A stretch of DNA of 64,000 bases, taken from assembly GCA_038496445.1 (NCBI GenBank), contig JALMLS010000275.1, positions 27,159 to 91,158 on the forward strand, in the 5' to 3' direction. The position numbers were made by a program, and so were the translations under genes. Shown here piece by piece: positions 1 to 12,599 of this stretch (the stretch's first letter is position 1; each line of letters opens with the position of its first letter). This DNA is from Trichosphaerium sp. ATCC 40318. Lineage: Eukaryota > Discosea > Flabellinia > Trichosidae. The notes beneath the pieces were generated by a model. The model searched no databases. It saw nothing but the letters and a program-made list of their open reading frames with translations, and had not been told where the DNA came from.

Positions 1-2035
1 TCTCTGGGATGGCATCCCAACGCCATTCATCGTCTTCAAGCATGTAGTACTCTACAAAAAATATTAGAACTTGTTACTCGTTCTTTCATCTTTAACGTGC
101 TTTTTAGATCGATGCCAGTCCAATCAGCATCAAGTCCTTCGTAGAGCATTTGTTGACGAATAAAATCCTCGAATTTTTGTTTTGCGACTGCACCATCAGA
201 TTTACCGACTGTATCAGGTATACTTGGTGGACGTTCCTTGAGAAAAAAAAACCATCAGTTTTGGGATCAAAAATAAATAAAAAAAGACTCTGAACTTACG
301 ATGTCATCACGTCTTTCTGGAATAGCAACATGGAGGCGATGAGCCTTTGCTTTAATTTCTCTGCTGAGTAATTTTTGCTCTGTACGTTGTGCGAGTAGGA
401 TCTCACATGCCTGAACAAAGGAAAGTTAGTTTATATTTCTTTGTAAATAAAAATGTTGTTTTTCTCGTACTGTTTCTTTTACTTTTGCAACATTATCCTC
501 ATTTACATTACTCATTGGAATAACTTGAACACTACCAGCTGCTGGGTTGTCTTTAACAATCTCATCAATCAAAGCACGGTCTGAGTCATTTAGTTCTTCA
601 AGCCTAAATAACAGAAATTTAGGAATAGACGGTTTTTACACAGTAAAAAAAAAAAGCAAAAAGTGCTCTTTAGGATTTAACACCAACACGTACTTTACAA
701 GATCAATCTTATTGAGTACCAATACAAGTGGTTTATTGGTAAAGAGAGGACGAATGTTTTTAAAGAGAGAAACCTATTAACATTTGTTATTCGAACGTCT
801 TTGTAGATGGAGAAAAAAAAACTCAGAAGTTTTGGTTGCATTTTATGAAAAAAATAATAAAAACGTACCTGTTGTTTTATGGAATATCCGCAGGCCTCAG
901 AAATATCAATAAAAAATAAAACGCAACATCTTAGATGAGCCAAAGCTGTGACAGACTGCATTTCAATTGTATTACGCTCTTGGATCTCATGATCAAGAAT
1001 TCCAGGAGTGTCAATTACCTATCAAACAAAAATAAGGAAAAAAACATTTACGATTTTTCTCTGATCCAAGACATTTGATGCGCTTGATTTTTTGTCTGCA
1101 TTAATAAGAAAATAATACGTACCTGCCATCGCAAGTATTTGTAGTCCATGTGTCCAACAAACAAAGATTTTGTTGTAAACGCATAAGGTTCAACTTCACA
1201 GTTGGCACGCGTTACTTTGTTCATAAAACTACTCTTACCAACATTTGGGTAACTAGTTTGAAAAAAAAACGTTAACAACAAAACCGAAGGAAAAAGAGTA
1301 AAAAAATTAGTGAATTTCACCCAGAAAGTGTAAAGAACATGCATTCCGCGAAAGATATGGTTATTTTACGTACCCACATACTAACAGTGTACGTGTGGAA
1401 GGATCAATAGATGGTAAACGAGCTAAATGCTGGCGTACTTGCTCTAAGTAAGCAAGACTGGCCTTTTGTTTCTTCAAAATTGTAACCATACTATAATAAG
1501 ACGTTAATACCATGTGTATTGCAGAATTAGGCGTTTTAGGAGCGAGCTTTTTTCTTTTTTGGTGTTTTTACTTACCGACCCAAAGCTGCGCGTTTTAATT
1601 GTTTGCAACGGTACATACTATCACCGTATTTGAGCAAGCGCACATAATCTTTAGAAAGAGTATCGATGAGATGACAAGCTGTGTTGAGTTGACCCAAAGC
1701 GAGTTTGTAGTGATCTTTATCGTATAGTACGTTAACCAAACTGGCGTAGAAAGGGTGTAACTCCTATTTGAGCTAGTTAGAAGAATGTACTTGCTTTTTT
1801 ACACAAATAACGTTACCTCCATCACAGGAAATTCGGTGATAATGCGCGAGAGGCGATCATGGGTAATTTGTTGACAATACCGTACTTTTCTCATGTAGAA
1901 TTTGCGTATTCTTGAAATATGGTAGTGTTTATGGACTACAGTAGGTGTTCCACGCATTGTTTTGGACAATACAATGTTAATAATCTCTGTTCCATCAGGA
2001 ACTACCTGTATGTTCTTGAAGTTGTATTGGACCAT
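1..2035 (-). CDS. NOG1: Nucleolar GTP-binding protein 1 (NOG1/GTPBP4), C-terminal part outside window
   Basis: NOG1 is a nucleolar Obg-like GTPase needed for maturation of the 60S ribosomal subunit. The protein starts [13 protein letters not shown], close to the conserved NOG1 N-terminus, which fixes the start at 2035. An N-terminal helical domain follows, with EEL/HPFY and [18 protein letters not shown]. The G domain then shows G1 GYPNVGKSS, the G2 region with [14 protein letters not shown]3 DTPG and G4 NKID, and ends with the start of the C-terminal region ([23 protein letters not shown]). At least six short introns with GTACGT-like donors interrupt the gene. The 3' end lies beyond base 1. 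Identity is secure from motif order; exact exon edges are by eye. Confidence 0.95.
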
Positions 2036-2447
2036 CTTTTACAGCAAACGGAAGAGGTACAACCAAAGCGTGAGAAAAATGAACGAAAAACTCTTGACTT
2101 TAACAAGACCACAGGTGCACACCGTCTCCTGAAAAAGGTGAAGTGCCTTTTGGTTTTGCTGTAGCGCTTACATTGTAATGCTTTGTCTGTAGCGCGTATG
2201 TGTATTTGTAGCATACAGAATAACGTGTTTTTGTTCGTACTACAACGCCCACAGAGAAAATATTTTGTTTTTACTTTACAGTATTTTTTCTTTCACTTTT
2301 AACGGCGTAAATAACTATTGGGGATGTTGTAAACATGTTTGTCATAGCTGGAAATTTGTTGGCGTCTGTGATAATCTCATTCTTTCTAGTAGATCATCGC
2401 ATGCTCGTCATGGCCGTGCTCGCTGTGGCCGTGTACTCTGTGGTGAA
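2036..2447. other. Intergenic, 412 bp, no gene seen
   Basis: This is the 5' flank of NOG1 and the 3' flank of the small membrane-protein gene. No coding exon with splice sites was found. An imperfect short direct repeat containing GGCCGTG occurs around 2411-2433. Confidence 0.5.
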
Positions 2448-2871
2448 CTAGAAGTGATTTAGAGGGCCAACGGCTCAATTGTTTTTGCGTTTTGTAAGAA
2501 TAATGCGCTTCTTTCGCTTATGTTCACTTACCATAGTTCTTCCACTTGTACGAGTATCTCATCATAACAGCAGTGGTAATTGAAAGAGCAATCCACATCT
2601 ACCCACGCTTTAGTTAATTTTACTTAATTTATACTTCCCAGCGCTTGTGAGAGCTTATTTGCACAATTGTCGCAAAGAAAAAAAATAAACGTACGTAACC
2701 AGTTCTGTATGGTCCAATTCTGTTCCAGAACCTGTGGTGCCAGGTTTCGATGGTAGGCAAGATAGGCGCATCACCCTTCATAGTCCTTATGTATTTGAGT
2801 GGCTCATGTGAGACATCTTTAGCGGCGGTTTTCAAGGCCTCAGCGGCTTTAGTGGTTGCTGGCTCTGTCAT
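2448..2871 (-). CDS. Small single-pass membrane protein, possibly mitochondrial
   Basis: Three exons give about 90 residues. Exon 1 runs from the ATG at 2871 (MTEPATTKAAEALKTAAKDV) to GPYRTGY at a GTACGT donor. Exon 2 encodes a hydrophobic segment (MWIALSITTAVMMRYSYKW), and the last exon ends AVGPLNHF and stop at 2448. Reading frame is kept across both introns. The size, lack of a signal peptide, one membrane helix and aromatic, basic residues around it (ETWHHRFWNRIGPYRTGY) resemble small accessory subunits of inner-membrane respiratory or ATP synthase complexes, but I do not recognise a named family. The last intron has a weak acceptor (TTGAG), so the C-terminus is less sure. Confidence 0.55.
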
Positions 2872-4940
2872 CCTGTGCTGAACTGAACTTAAGAATTATT
2901 GCGACTGGAAACTTAATCGCAGTCTGAATAGACTTCCAAGAGCACGCCCTTGTTATAATTAATATTGAGTGCGTTGTTGATACATTTGCTTGTTGCACTG
3001 CGTCCAAATCTCAGATACCTCAATGTTTTTAGCCCTCAGACATTTTCTGCTATTGTAGCACAAACCAGAAACAAATACCAGCAGCAGCAGATAGTAATGG
3101 GTAAGGGATCAAAGAGAAGAGGTGCAACGGTTGTGATTGTGTAATATCTCCTGCACGTGTGCAACAATTCATAGCTTGACCATTCAAGTATTTTCTTCTA
3201 TTGTGCATCTACGATGCTTCAATGCAACTTGTAAGCTGGAACTATTTCTGAACAGGATAGATTCGTTGGCGCGATCAATAACCAATGAACATATCGTCTA
3301 CGATAAGGCTGGACTGCAATTTATGTTATAACAGCTTACTTTCAGTCGTGTAGGATAACTCTGTTGAAGGTTCGTACACGCTGTTAATCTACGACACAAA
3401 ATTGCGCCAGTGGAGCAAGCATTAGAACTGGTGATCCAGTTGTCGCTACATAGTTATGTGAGAGGTAGGCGACCTGCTTTTGGAGTGTTTGCAGTTTAAG
3501 CAGAAAGGGAAGGTTTTTTAGATGTATAGGTAGCGTTAACGCCCTTGCTTGATGCAATGCAATTTTTTGCATGTAACCTTAGTGGCCTCGCGGAGTGATT
3601 TTAGTGAGTGTCACAAGACCTAGGGATTTTTACGGGCGAGTATTGACGGCGGTGACATACTTAGTAAAATTGTATTTAGCATCAATTATTAAATGACATT
3701 CAAGTGTCACTAGCACCAAAGAATGAAAGTTGTCTCTTTGCCAAATACTGTAATATTGGATAGGTGTTTTCAAGGTTGTAACTGTTTTATTTTTATTTCT
3801 TTATTTAACGTCAATAGAAGTCAACTAAGACAACTTCTCTTAGCATTAAGAGCACAGTTCATCAGGCCGTCGTACGGCGCTATTTAAGTTGGTTGTAACT
3901 GCACTACAGCGTACTAGACTTAAACGTGTTAAGTTTCCGAACTAAATTTAGGTCAATTTTCAGATAGCGCGAACAAGAATTGTGTTTCTTACAAACCTTC
4001 CCAAATCGTACTAAAACAGCTCTTGGTGAGTTTTAACGATACCCACAATTTTTTTTGACAAAGAAATGCAACTCTACAAAAACCTTTCCATCTTATCTAA
4101 AGCTTGAGGTGCATAGTTGTAGTGCTTCCCGACTGACGGTTGCGGCTGATTATACTTCGTTTTAACTGATTGGGGCTTTCAGGGTAATTACTTCGTTTCA
4201 TACTTCGCTTTCTCCCTGTTAGCCCTTTAAACCAACATTACAGCCTGATTTGCACTTGCGACATGATTATCTGCGATGCCGCGACAGAGCTGGCATCGCT
4301 TAAGGATAGTTGTGATTGCTTGGTGCTTATTCCGAAAGTCATATACTTCGCAAAATTGTTGTTTTCACGTAAAATACTTGTGCTGATTAAGGACACTGGA
4401 GATGAGTAAATCATCTACTTGTGTACCTTGGCACTACCTGAGGCACACTACGCGACCACCTCTTTTTGTTTTTGTCTACCCATGATCAGAAATACAGTCT
4501 CATCCAGTAAGGTCTCCTTCAGTGGTTGAAAGCACAAGCAGCTGGTAATAGCACGTAATAACAACAGCTGGACAGTAGTTTGGAATGCTTACTATACTGT
4601 ATTGTGTTTACATAGTTTATGACAGTGTACAAGAGGCCCACATAATTACCAGACATTGTCACAAAACTTGTTGGAAATGTTGGCACGTGGCTACTTGAAA
4701 TACCCATTTCAGTGATGTACCACAAGTAATATATAAAGGCTTTCTAAATCGATTTTTTTCCTTTGCTTTATTTTACAATTACAAGTGCAAAAAAAAACCT
4801 TCGATATTTGTTTTTGTCATGGTGAGAGGCATATAAAAAAAATAGAACACAATCACGTTATCAACTGAATACAGTTGATTTTGATTACGTTATAGTAGAA
4901 GTAATATCACTACGTGTTTTTACCAAGTGGTGGTTCTTAC
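2872..4940. other. Gene-poor stretch, 2.07 kb
   Basis: No ORF here has coding character or extends through plausible splice sites, and no tRNA-like cloverleaf was found by eye. A short palindrome, GCCGTCGTACGGC, sits near 3862-3876. This is one of the longest empty stretches in an otherwise dense window, so a non-coding RNA or a decayed gene cannot be ruled out. Confidence 0.4.
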
Positions 4941-7900
4941 TTATTTCTTAGTTATACTTAATTTCCTTTTTCTTTCTTTTTTACTGCGTTTTGGTGATTT
5001 TTCTGGAAGATCAAACTCCTCGAACTCAGGTAGAACAACAACAGGTCCTGAGTGACCCATAATTTGTGGTGTTGTTTTCTTTATACCTGTATACCATTTT
5101 CTCAAGTCTTTGGAGTTAGGTACACCTAAAGAAGAATATCAACAACACACACTGAAAAACCAAAATTGGAAGAAAACAATTTTGCATGCGTACCGAAGTA
5201 TAGTGTTGTTGCTCCTGACCATGATCCAGTATTGGATGGTTGTGCAATAGAAAACATTATCAATTTTGCTGATTCTCTGGATAGCTAAGTAGCGATTTAG
5301 CAAGAAACCAAGGTTATGTTATCTTTTCTTTTGTTTTTTTTTTTTCAATTTTCAACAACGTACACCTAATGTTGCCTTATCTACATTTGTAACGTTTGTT
5401 ACTGTAGTTCCCTTAAGATCAGTAATCTGATTTGGGTGTTTATCTCTCTTTTGTTTGTATTGGTACATTATACCATTACGTAGTACGATCCTAAAGGTAA
5501 ATACTGTCAGGAACATCAGAATAAAAATAAAAGACCTAAACAAAAACTTACCAGACTTTTTTGACTTCCTTAGAAAGCATGGCTTTTGGTGTGACACTAT
5601 AAAGGTATCCAGTATGCTCTACAACCTTAGGGTTTGAGCTAGGTGGTGCTACTCTATGAACAAGCAAGAATTTCTGAACTTCTTTGTCTCGAAGTAAGGC
5701 TTGCTTCTGTACTACTTGACGTAACCTAGAAAGAACAATGTAAGAACAGGTATATTGTCTTAATTATTTTGCGTACCAGTCCTCAAGTGATCTTTGTTGT
5801 TTTTCTACATTGAAAGGACTGAGTTGGTTGAACCACCCTTTGTTTGCCTTAAGGACAGGTACAGTATTTTTATAGCACAGACGCAACTAAACAAGAAGAG
5901 TAGAATATTAATGGCAAGCCGGATGAAGGTTAAAAAAAAAATTGTTTAAATATTCGTTCGCACGTACGTGTTTATGAAGGTCTCCAAAATCAGAATGGCG
6001 ACGGTAAACTGACCACCGACGGTCATTAGCTTCAATGACTAACTTGAAAATCTAATTCCAATAAGCAAGAATCCAAGGTAATAAAGAAGAAAATATGAAA
6101 AAAAAGAGAAAAACGTACAGTGTACAATCTATTCTCAGCGTTTCTCTTCATTGCTGTGTGATCAATAATATCAACGACAACGAGACCAGTGACCTTGAAT
6201 TCTGTAGGTTTTTGAGCTGCTGATGCACTTTTGTTTCCTTCATTGCCCATAGCACCAACCATAGTACTCAGGCGCCTAAGTAAAGGAATTAGCAGACTTA
6301 AAAAGCAAAGAATAGTGTAACTTGCCATAGTCTGGTAGCTCTATATTTGGATCTTGGAGAAACTAAGTCATTAAGTGGAGGAGTATTCGTAGCTCCACTT
6401 GTAGGCTTGTTTCTTGGAGGTAGTGGAGGACGAGGCCCAAATTGAGCAGTCTAATGGAACACGTCAGAGTTGTAAAGGAAAATGACTTACCCTTGGTCTT
6501 TGTCTTCTTGGAATTTGCATAGAAGCGCGTCTAGATGTGTTTTTGGTGTATGTACCACCCAAACCAGAGTTTGGAGCAGTAGGATCATAATCATCTTCAT
6601 GTGAGAAATCAGCGTGGAGTTTTGCCAACATTTGCTTGTCATATCCTACGCCACCAGAGGATGAATTCAAAATAGCCATGGATTTTCTCTTGGCCTGTCG
6701 AATTACTTGGTGAGCATGTCTTTCTGCAGATTGTTGGAGTTGTGAAGTGCTTTGTCTGAGACTCTGCTTTAAGTGTTCCATCTCTTCAGCAACCTTGAGT
6801 CTAGCGTCTTCACGTGTCATATCACGCAATGTGTTGGACTTGGCTTGGGCTGCTTCGCGTATCTTGGAGGCTTGTTGTTGGGCAGCTTCGGTAATGACAC
6901 GCCCTTCCTCTCGGCTGAGACTGCTGGCTTCTTGAAAAGCAATATCTTTTGAATAGAGTAAGCAATAATGATGCAAACAAAAAAGAAAAAAAAGTGGCTC
7001 ACCTTGCACGCGCTTAGCTTCTTCTTCAGCGGATAATGATATATCTTGTAATTGTTTCTCCAAAGCAATACGTGATTGTTGTTCTACATTTGAACGTAGT
7101 TTTTGCATCTCTTCTTCTGCTTCTGTTCTCATAATAATACTTCTTTCTTTAGCTTTTTCTAGCACTAATTTTGCTTCCTCTGATGCTTTGTTAAGCAAGG
7201 CATCTGCACGAGTTTGAGCAATCTCTAGTGCTTCTTTTTCGGCTTTCTTTGTGTAATCCTTTAATAGTTGTTGCTTGAATGATTCTACTTCACGATGCGC
7301 TTCTTGTTTGGCAAGTTCAGCATCACGTTCTGCTTTTTCTTTTACTCTCTTTGCGTTCTCTTCTAACTCGGCAATCCTTTGATTTATCATAAGCGATTCG
7401 TCTAACATTACGCTTTTACACTTATTACGTACCTTTCAGCGCTTATTTTTTGTTTCGCTTCGACTTGTGAATCAAGTTGTTTCAGTCTACAAAATTAGTC
7501 AGGTTTTGAATTGGTAACTCAAATGGAGGCCTTTTTACCTTATTTGTTGTTGGTTTTCGGCTTCTGCAAGCATCTCAAGTTTGGTTGATAGTTCGCGTTC
7601 CTTATTAGATAATTCGTTCAAACGTTTCTTGTTGCTAAGCTCTGTACGCTCAAGCTCTTGAAGACGTTGCATTCTTGCAATAAGTTCGCGTTCTCGTTGT
7701 GCGAGTTGTTGTTCTCTTTCGTTTAGTTCTTGCTCGCGCTTTAGCTTAGCACTGTGCTCGCTTTCAATAAGCTTTAACTTTGCTTTCTTAATAGCGTCAC
7801 TGGCTTCTCTTTGCTCCTTATTTTTCTTTTCACGTGCTTCTTTTAATTTGGCTTCTAAAACAAAGTAAATTAGAAAGAAGTAACAACAAAAATTTTGGCG

Positions 7901-9521
7901 CAAGGTTTTTTCATTATTAGACCCCACAGCATACCTCGTTCTAAGCGTGCTTGTTTCATCTTTTCAATCCTTAGTCTCTTCTCAGCTCGGTCTGGTTTTT
8001 TGATTTCCAAAGTTGGATCTACCCATTTACCTTGTACAAGTAAGTACTTTGTGAGAAATTATTTTTACGTACTTGTAGTTATTGTAAATGGACTTGCAAC
8101 AAGCTTTGAACCGCGTAAGAATACATCACAATTATATCTTCCTTCACTATCAAGCACAAACTCAACATCAAAGGAGTTATCACCGTTATCATATACATCA
8201 ATTTCAATCTGTTGTTGAGTATCTAAGAACTCTACTCTAATATCCTCTTCTTTGAAGTCTAAAGCAAGAAAAAAAACAATAAGATTAAAAGCTTACAATA
8301 GACATCTCTTTTTTCAATTCAAAAAAGTTGGAAAAGCATCATACCTCCTCCTTTTAAGTATACAGTGAATACTGTATCGGTATTAATAATTACAAGGTTT
8401 TCTATCGCTGGTCCTTCAACAATGGCAGTAAGAATGGTAGCTTTAAAAAAATCCGGAAGTTAGTGTCTGCTTTAAATTGTAATTAATGGTACTTACAATT
8501 ACCAACAACTACCTCTACTGATGGAAAAATTTCGTGCTCTCCATAAGGAAACCTGAATGTATAAATGCCTTCTGCACCTCGATGCCACTCAACGTCAAAA
8601 GTTTCATCGCCATTATCAAAAACTTGAGCATTGATAACATCACCTCCAGGCTCTAAACAAACGACATTAAATACACAAACTTTCAGAAAGAAAAAAAAAA
8701 AGAAGAAAAAATCGCCTTATATACTCACGAGTAACCTTGACCTTCAATTTGGCCATTTGTAACTCTAGTTCTGGAACACATACTGTGAACATTTGGCTTG
8801 CATTCTCCATATCAAGCGATTCTCCGTTAAAACCTATTAAAAGTATTACGACATGCAAAAGAGCGCATAGAATAAATGCTAAATTTATAGTGTATTTTTT
8901 TGAGCGTAAGTTGTTGTACCGTAACCAAATAGTGTCGTTTCGCTTGGTACTGCAAGTGCTCCATTTTCAAGAATAGTATAGCCAGTTGGGGCATCAGCTA
9001 GATGACTTGTATGAGTAACTGGTTAAACTTACGATAATACTACTTACCAGCTTCTTTCGCTACTACTGAGAAGGGGCTCCTTGCTGCTGGTGTTCCTCTA
9101 AAGAGAAAATTGTCAGGTAAGAATAAACTAAATAGATAATATTGTACCTCACTGATACGTGTATAATAAGCAATCCTGGAGCATCAGGTGTGTAGCCCAC
9201 GTCAAATGTACCGTCTCCGTTATCGTACACTGTTTTTGGGGTGAGAAGATCAATGAAGTGAAGACAAAAGCATACCGTCGTTGGTGACCACTTTCCCACT
9301 TGCGTCTAGCATCTAAGAAAGCGGTTAAAGGCACCAACTAACAATTATAAACGAAAAAAGAGTAAAAAAAGTACCTTCACTTCTACATCATCTTCGCTTA
9401 TATATAGCTCTTTTAAACCTTCCTGGACAGGTCTGACGAAGAAAATATTTTCCCAACCAACTGTAGCACTCTCAATACCTTCACCACCCACAAGTGCCGG
9501 TGCGAACACAGTAGCACTCAT
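4941..9521 (-). CDS. Filamin-repeat / coiled-coil / PX / PH multidomain protein
   Basis: The start at 9521 gives MSATVFAPALVGG. The first part has about four filamin/ABP280-type Ig-like repeats, each with the hallmark pattern seen in DNGDGTFDVGYTPDAPG, DNGDETFDVEWHRGAEG and DNGDNSFDVEFVLDSEG. A long, highly charged coiled coil rich in E, K, R, A and Q follows (about 7.9-6.6 kb), then a linker with PRPPLPPRNKP. Next is a PX domain (FKLVIEANDRRWSVYRRHSDF, then LEDWLRQVV), and the C-terminus is a PH domain (TGYLYSV, RNGIMYQYK, VPNSKDLRKWYTGIKK) ending in a basic tail. Filamin repeats normally dimerise or bind partners; PX and PH bind phosphoinositides. The protein is therefore predicted to link a coiled-coil scaffold to endosomal or plasma membrane. 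Frame is continuous across all introns, including one GC-AG intron near 6280-6325. The single-gene model rests on that continuity. No actin-binding calponin-homology domain is seen. Confidence 0.8.
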
Positions 9522-9843
9522 TGTTTTGTATGTTGGATAACTACTAAAATAATTGTAGTTTGACTTGAACGCTTCTAGTTTTCGATCGCTTTAGTACTTC
9601 TCCATACGCACAGAAAGGATTGGTTTCAAAACAAAATATCTTCACACATACCTAAAAAACCGTTCCAGCGTCAACGCTTATTATATCTACAGCTATTCTA
9701 TTTAGTTGTAGGATTGGTTTTGTTACAATACGTAGCAAACCAAAGATATGGTAGACCTTTTTTTTTTGTGTTTCCTACGCAGCAAAAATTTGGTGGCGAA
9801 AATCTGCAGGAAAAACTGAGTAATAAATACACTAATACAAAAC
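9522..9843. promoter_or_regulatory. Divergent intergenic region between filamin-PX-PH and PABP genes
   Basis: These 322 bp separate two divergently transcribed genes and must hold both promoters. Pyrimidine- and T-rich stretches lie near the PABP start (9757-9770). No canonical TATA box is obvious. Confidence 0.5.
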
Positions 9844-12141
9844 ATGGCGGAGGTGCCTACCACAGTGGAACAGACCACTAAAAAGCGAATACCAGCTCTG
9901 TATGTCACAGACTTGACAAGGTAATTACAAATACTAGAATGACCAAATAACATATTTTACGTAGTAACGTCACTGAGCCTACACTATATGAGATATTCAA
10001 CACATTTGCACCTGTAGCTTCAGTTCGATGCTTGCGACCAACGCCACAGCGATCTAGAACGTATGCTTACGTTAATTTTTACAGTATTGAAGATGGTACG
10101 CCTTGCACCTGACAACTTTTTGTCTTTTGGGTTCTGGTATCGCCGCCAAGTCGCTGGCGATCGCCTATGTTGGTGTAATTGGAGAATTCACTCAGAATAG
10201 CCGAAAAAGCCCTAGAGGGAATGAGGGGTGGCATAATTGATGGAAAACCATGTAAAGTAATGTGGTCACAACAAAAGAGCAATTCCCGTAAATCTGTGGT
10301 ACTGTATAAACTAATTTTCCATTGTTTGTTAATCCAACCTAGCTTGGCCAGATTTTTGTTAAAAATCTCGATCCGTCTATCACTGATGATGACCTTCTAC
10401 ATACATTTGCCGCTTTTGGTGATATTCTATCTGCTAAAGTTGGTGCTGACCGTAACGGTGTATCTAGAGGTTACGGATTTGTTCATTTCAAAGAACCTGT
10501 AAGTGACACTTTTGTTTTTTATTGTGTTTTGTAAGTAACTTATTGATACGCAGGCCGCAGCTGCTAGAGCTGTAGAGAAAGTAAACGGACTTGTCCTTAT
10601 GAACAAAGTAATATACGTAGCTCCTTTTGTACCAAAGAAGGAACGCATGTCACATGTTCAGAGCGCTCCACAAACAAATGTTTATGTTAAAAACATTAAC
10701 AAAGTACGTAACTTTTACTTTTTTTCGCACCTTGCTTGTGCTGCGTTTACTAACTTGTAATAAGAGTTGGGATGAAGAAAAACTGAAAGAAGCCTTTTCT
10801 AAGTTTGGAGAGATTGCTAGCGCATTCGTAACACGTGATGCCGATGGCGCCAGTAGAGGTTTCGGGTTTGTTAATTTCACAAACAAGGAATCAGCAACAA
10901 AATGCATCGATTTCTGTGCAAGTGCAGAAAACGACCTTACAAATGAATCTGGTGTGAAAGTCTATGCTTCTCATGCACAAAAGAAAAATGAACGCGTAGC
11001 AGAATCACGTAAAATCACCTACGAAGTAAGCCATTAATCAAAAAAAAATCATCATAGTATTTCCACATTTTCATAATTTTCTGTGTTCCTCGTCAAACAA
11101 CCTGACTTTTTTCCTAGCAGCAGCAACAACAACAAATTAAAGAACCTATTCCAAATAGTAATCTTTATATTAAAAACTTGGATACTGATTTGGATGAATC
11201 ATTTCTTTTTGACCTATTTTCTGCTTTCGGTCAAACATTGTCTATCAAAGTAATGAGAGACGAGAATGGTGTATCTAAAGGATTTGGTTTTGTAAGCTTT
11301 GCTCAAAGTTCTGATGCATGGGCTGCTGTACAGGGTATGCATGGTACTCTCGTTGAAGGCTGTAAGAAACCTCTATACGTAAACTTCCACGAACCGAAAC
11401 ATATTCGGCAATCAAAGATGAAAGAGCATCATATGAATAGAGAATCACCAAGAGAAGGTGGTTGGCAACAACAATATTCCCATCCTGATAACAGACAATA
11501 CGAGGTAAACAAACACAATTTTCTCTTTTTTTTTTCTTTTTTTTTTCTTATTGTGACGTAAAAAACTCACCATCTTGTATTCAGGCTTATACCCAACACT
11601 ATCCTCTACCCCCTGTACAACCAGTAGTAGCGCCTAAAGAGGACCAAAAACCTCAAGTACTATCACTAAAGGAGCTTAATACATACCCGAAGGTACGACT
11701 TGAAAAATTACAATAGATTCTGTAGTTGGTACTGACTACTTGGGTTAGGAAAATCAGCGTATGGTAGTTGGAGAGCGTTTATATCCATTAATACTCGAAA
11801 AACAACCTCAACTTGCTGGAAAAATTACTGGAATGTTTCTATCAGCTTTTGATGATCCAGTCGACCTCTTACCTGTCCTAAATGATCCTACGAGGTTATC
11901 ACAAAAAGTAGATGAGGCTGTGGCAGTCCTAAATACAGGTAAGGAGCCAGGAGACAAACTTAACACCGAACTTTGAATACACTTTGTGCCATTATCAATA
12001 TCTGCTTTATTGACATTTGTTGTAGCGCAAGGAGCAAACCAAGCTGAACCCCAAGCCCCTGAAAATGTAGAAAAAACCAGTGACGATGCTACTGATGCAT
12101 CAACAAAGACTGAAAGTGATAAAACAGAAGCTAGTGCATGA
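9844..12141 (+). CDS. PABPC: Polyadenylate-binding protein, four RRMs plus MLLE domain
   Basis: Cytoplasmic poly(A)-binding protein coats mRNA tails and connects them to translation and decay factors. The start [21 protein letters not shown] leads into RRM1 (ALYVTDL ... RTYAYVNF). RRM2 shows QIFVKNLD and [11 protein letters not shown]3 NVYVKNIN and RGFGFVNF, and RRM4 NLYIKNLD and KGFGFVSF. The RNP2 and RNP1 motifs are therefore present in all four. After a short linker rich in Q and P, the C-terminal MLLE/PABC domain contains [10 protein letters not shown] and [10 protein letters not shown], then VDEAVAVL, which matches the family closely. The final exon is an acidic tail ending TEASA. About eight short introns interrupt the gene. 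The linker is shorter than in animals and fungi. Confidence 0.96.
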
Positions 12142-12599
12142 TGAGATTTGGCATAGATAGACGTAATAAACTCCAGGATCCTCGCAAATACCAAGCCAGA
12201 GTCATGTCTGGTTTGTATTTTTCTCTCAAAACGCGCTGTATCAGCGCCGGTTGGTTCGTATTCTGGAGATCGGCAAGCATGAGTGTACAGGCGTGACGTT
12301 CCTTAGATTTGATCATAAAAAAAACTGCTGTAGTGCGAAAGGGAACAGAACAGATTGCTCTTTTATATTTGTTTACCATTACCTTTTTTTTATAAATAAA
12401 CGCAAAAACTACACAATCATGGTACTTTTCTCATATTATGCCTTGTCCAAAATGATTTTTGTGCCATAAACCTAGTTCAAATTCCAAAAGTGAACATCGG
12501 GTATCCCCATGAGCAACTAAATGAAGTGGGTGCGGCAAAGGCTCAGACTGCCGAATTTAAACAAAAACTTACGAAATAACAACATAAATGGTTTATTAG
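12142..12599. other. Intergenic with a fragment of a coiled-coil gene
   Basis: The left part is PABP 3' flank. At about 12500-12575 there is a short decayed copy of the membrane coiled-coil gene found intact at 27720-28864: both share CCCCATGA..., the AAGGC(T/G)CAG stretch and the residues AEFKQKL. The fragment abuts the C-terminal end of GTPase copy A, so the junction probably arose by segmental duplication. No intact gene was found. Confidence 0.5.

Noticed and set aside
12131-12379. 82-codon minus-strand frame over the PABP 3' end
   Set aside because: Overlaps the PABP coding end in antisense, has no splice support and no recognisable motif.
12251-12469. 72-codon plus-strand frame after PABP
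   Set aside because: Low-complexity, Phe/Lys-rich translation of AT-rich 3' flank; no supporting features.
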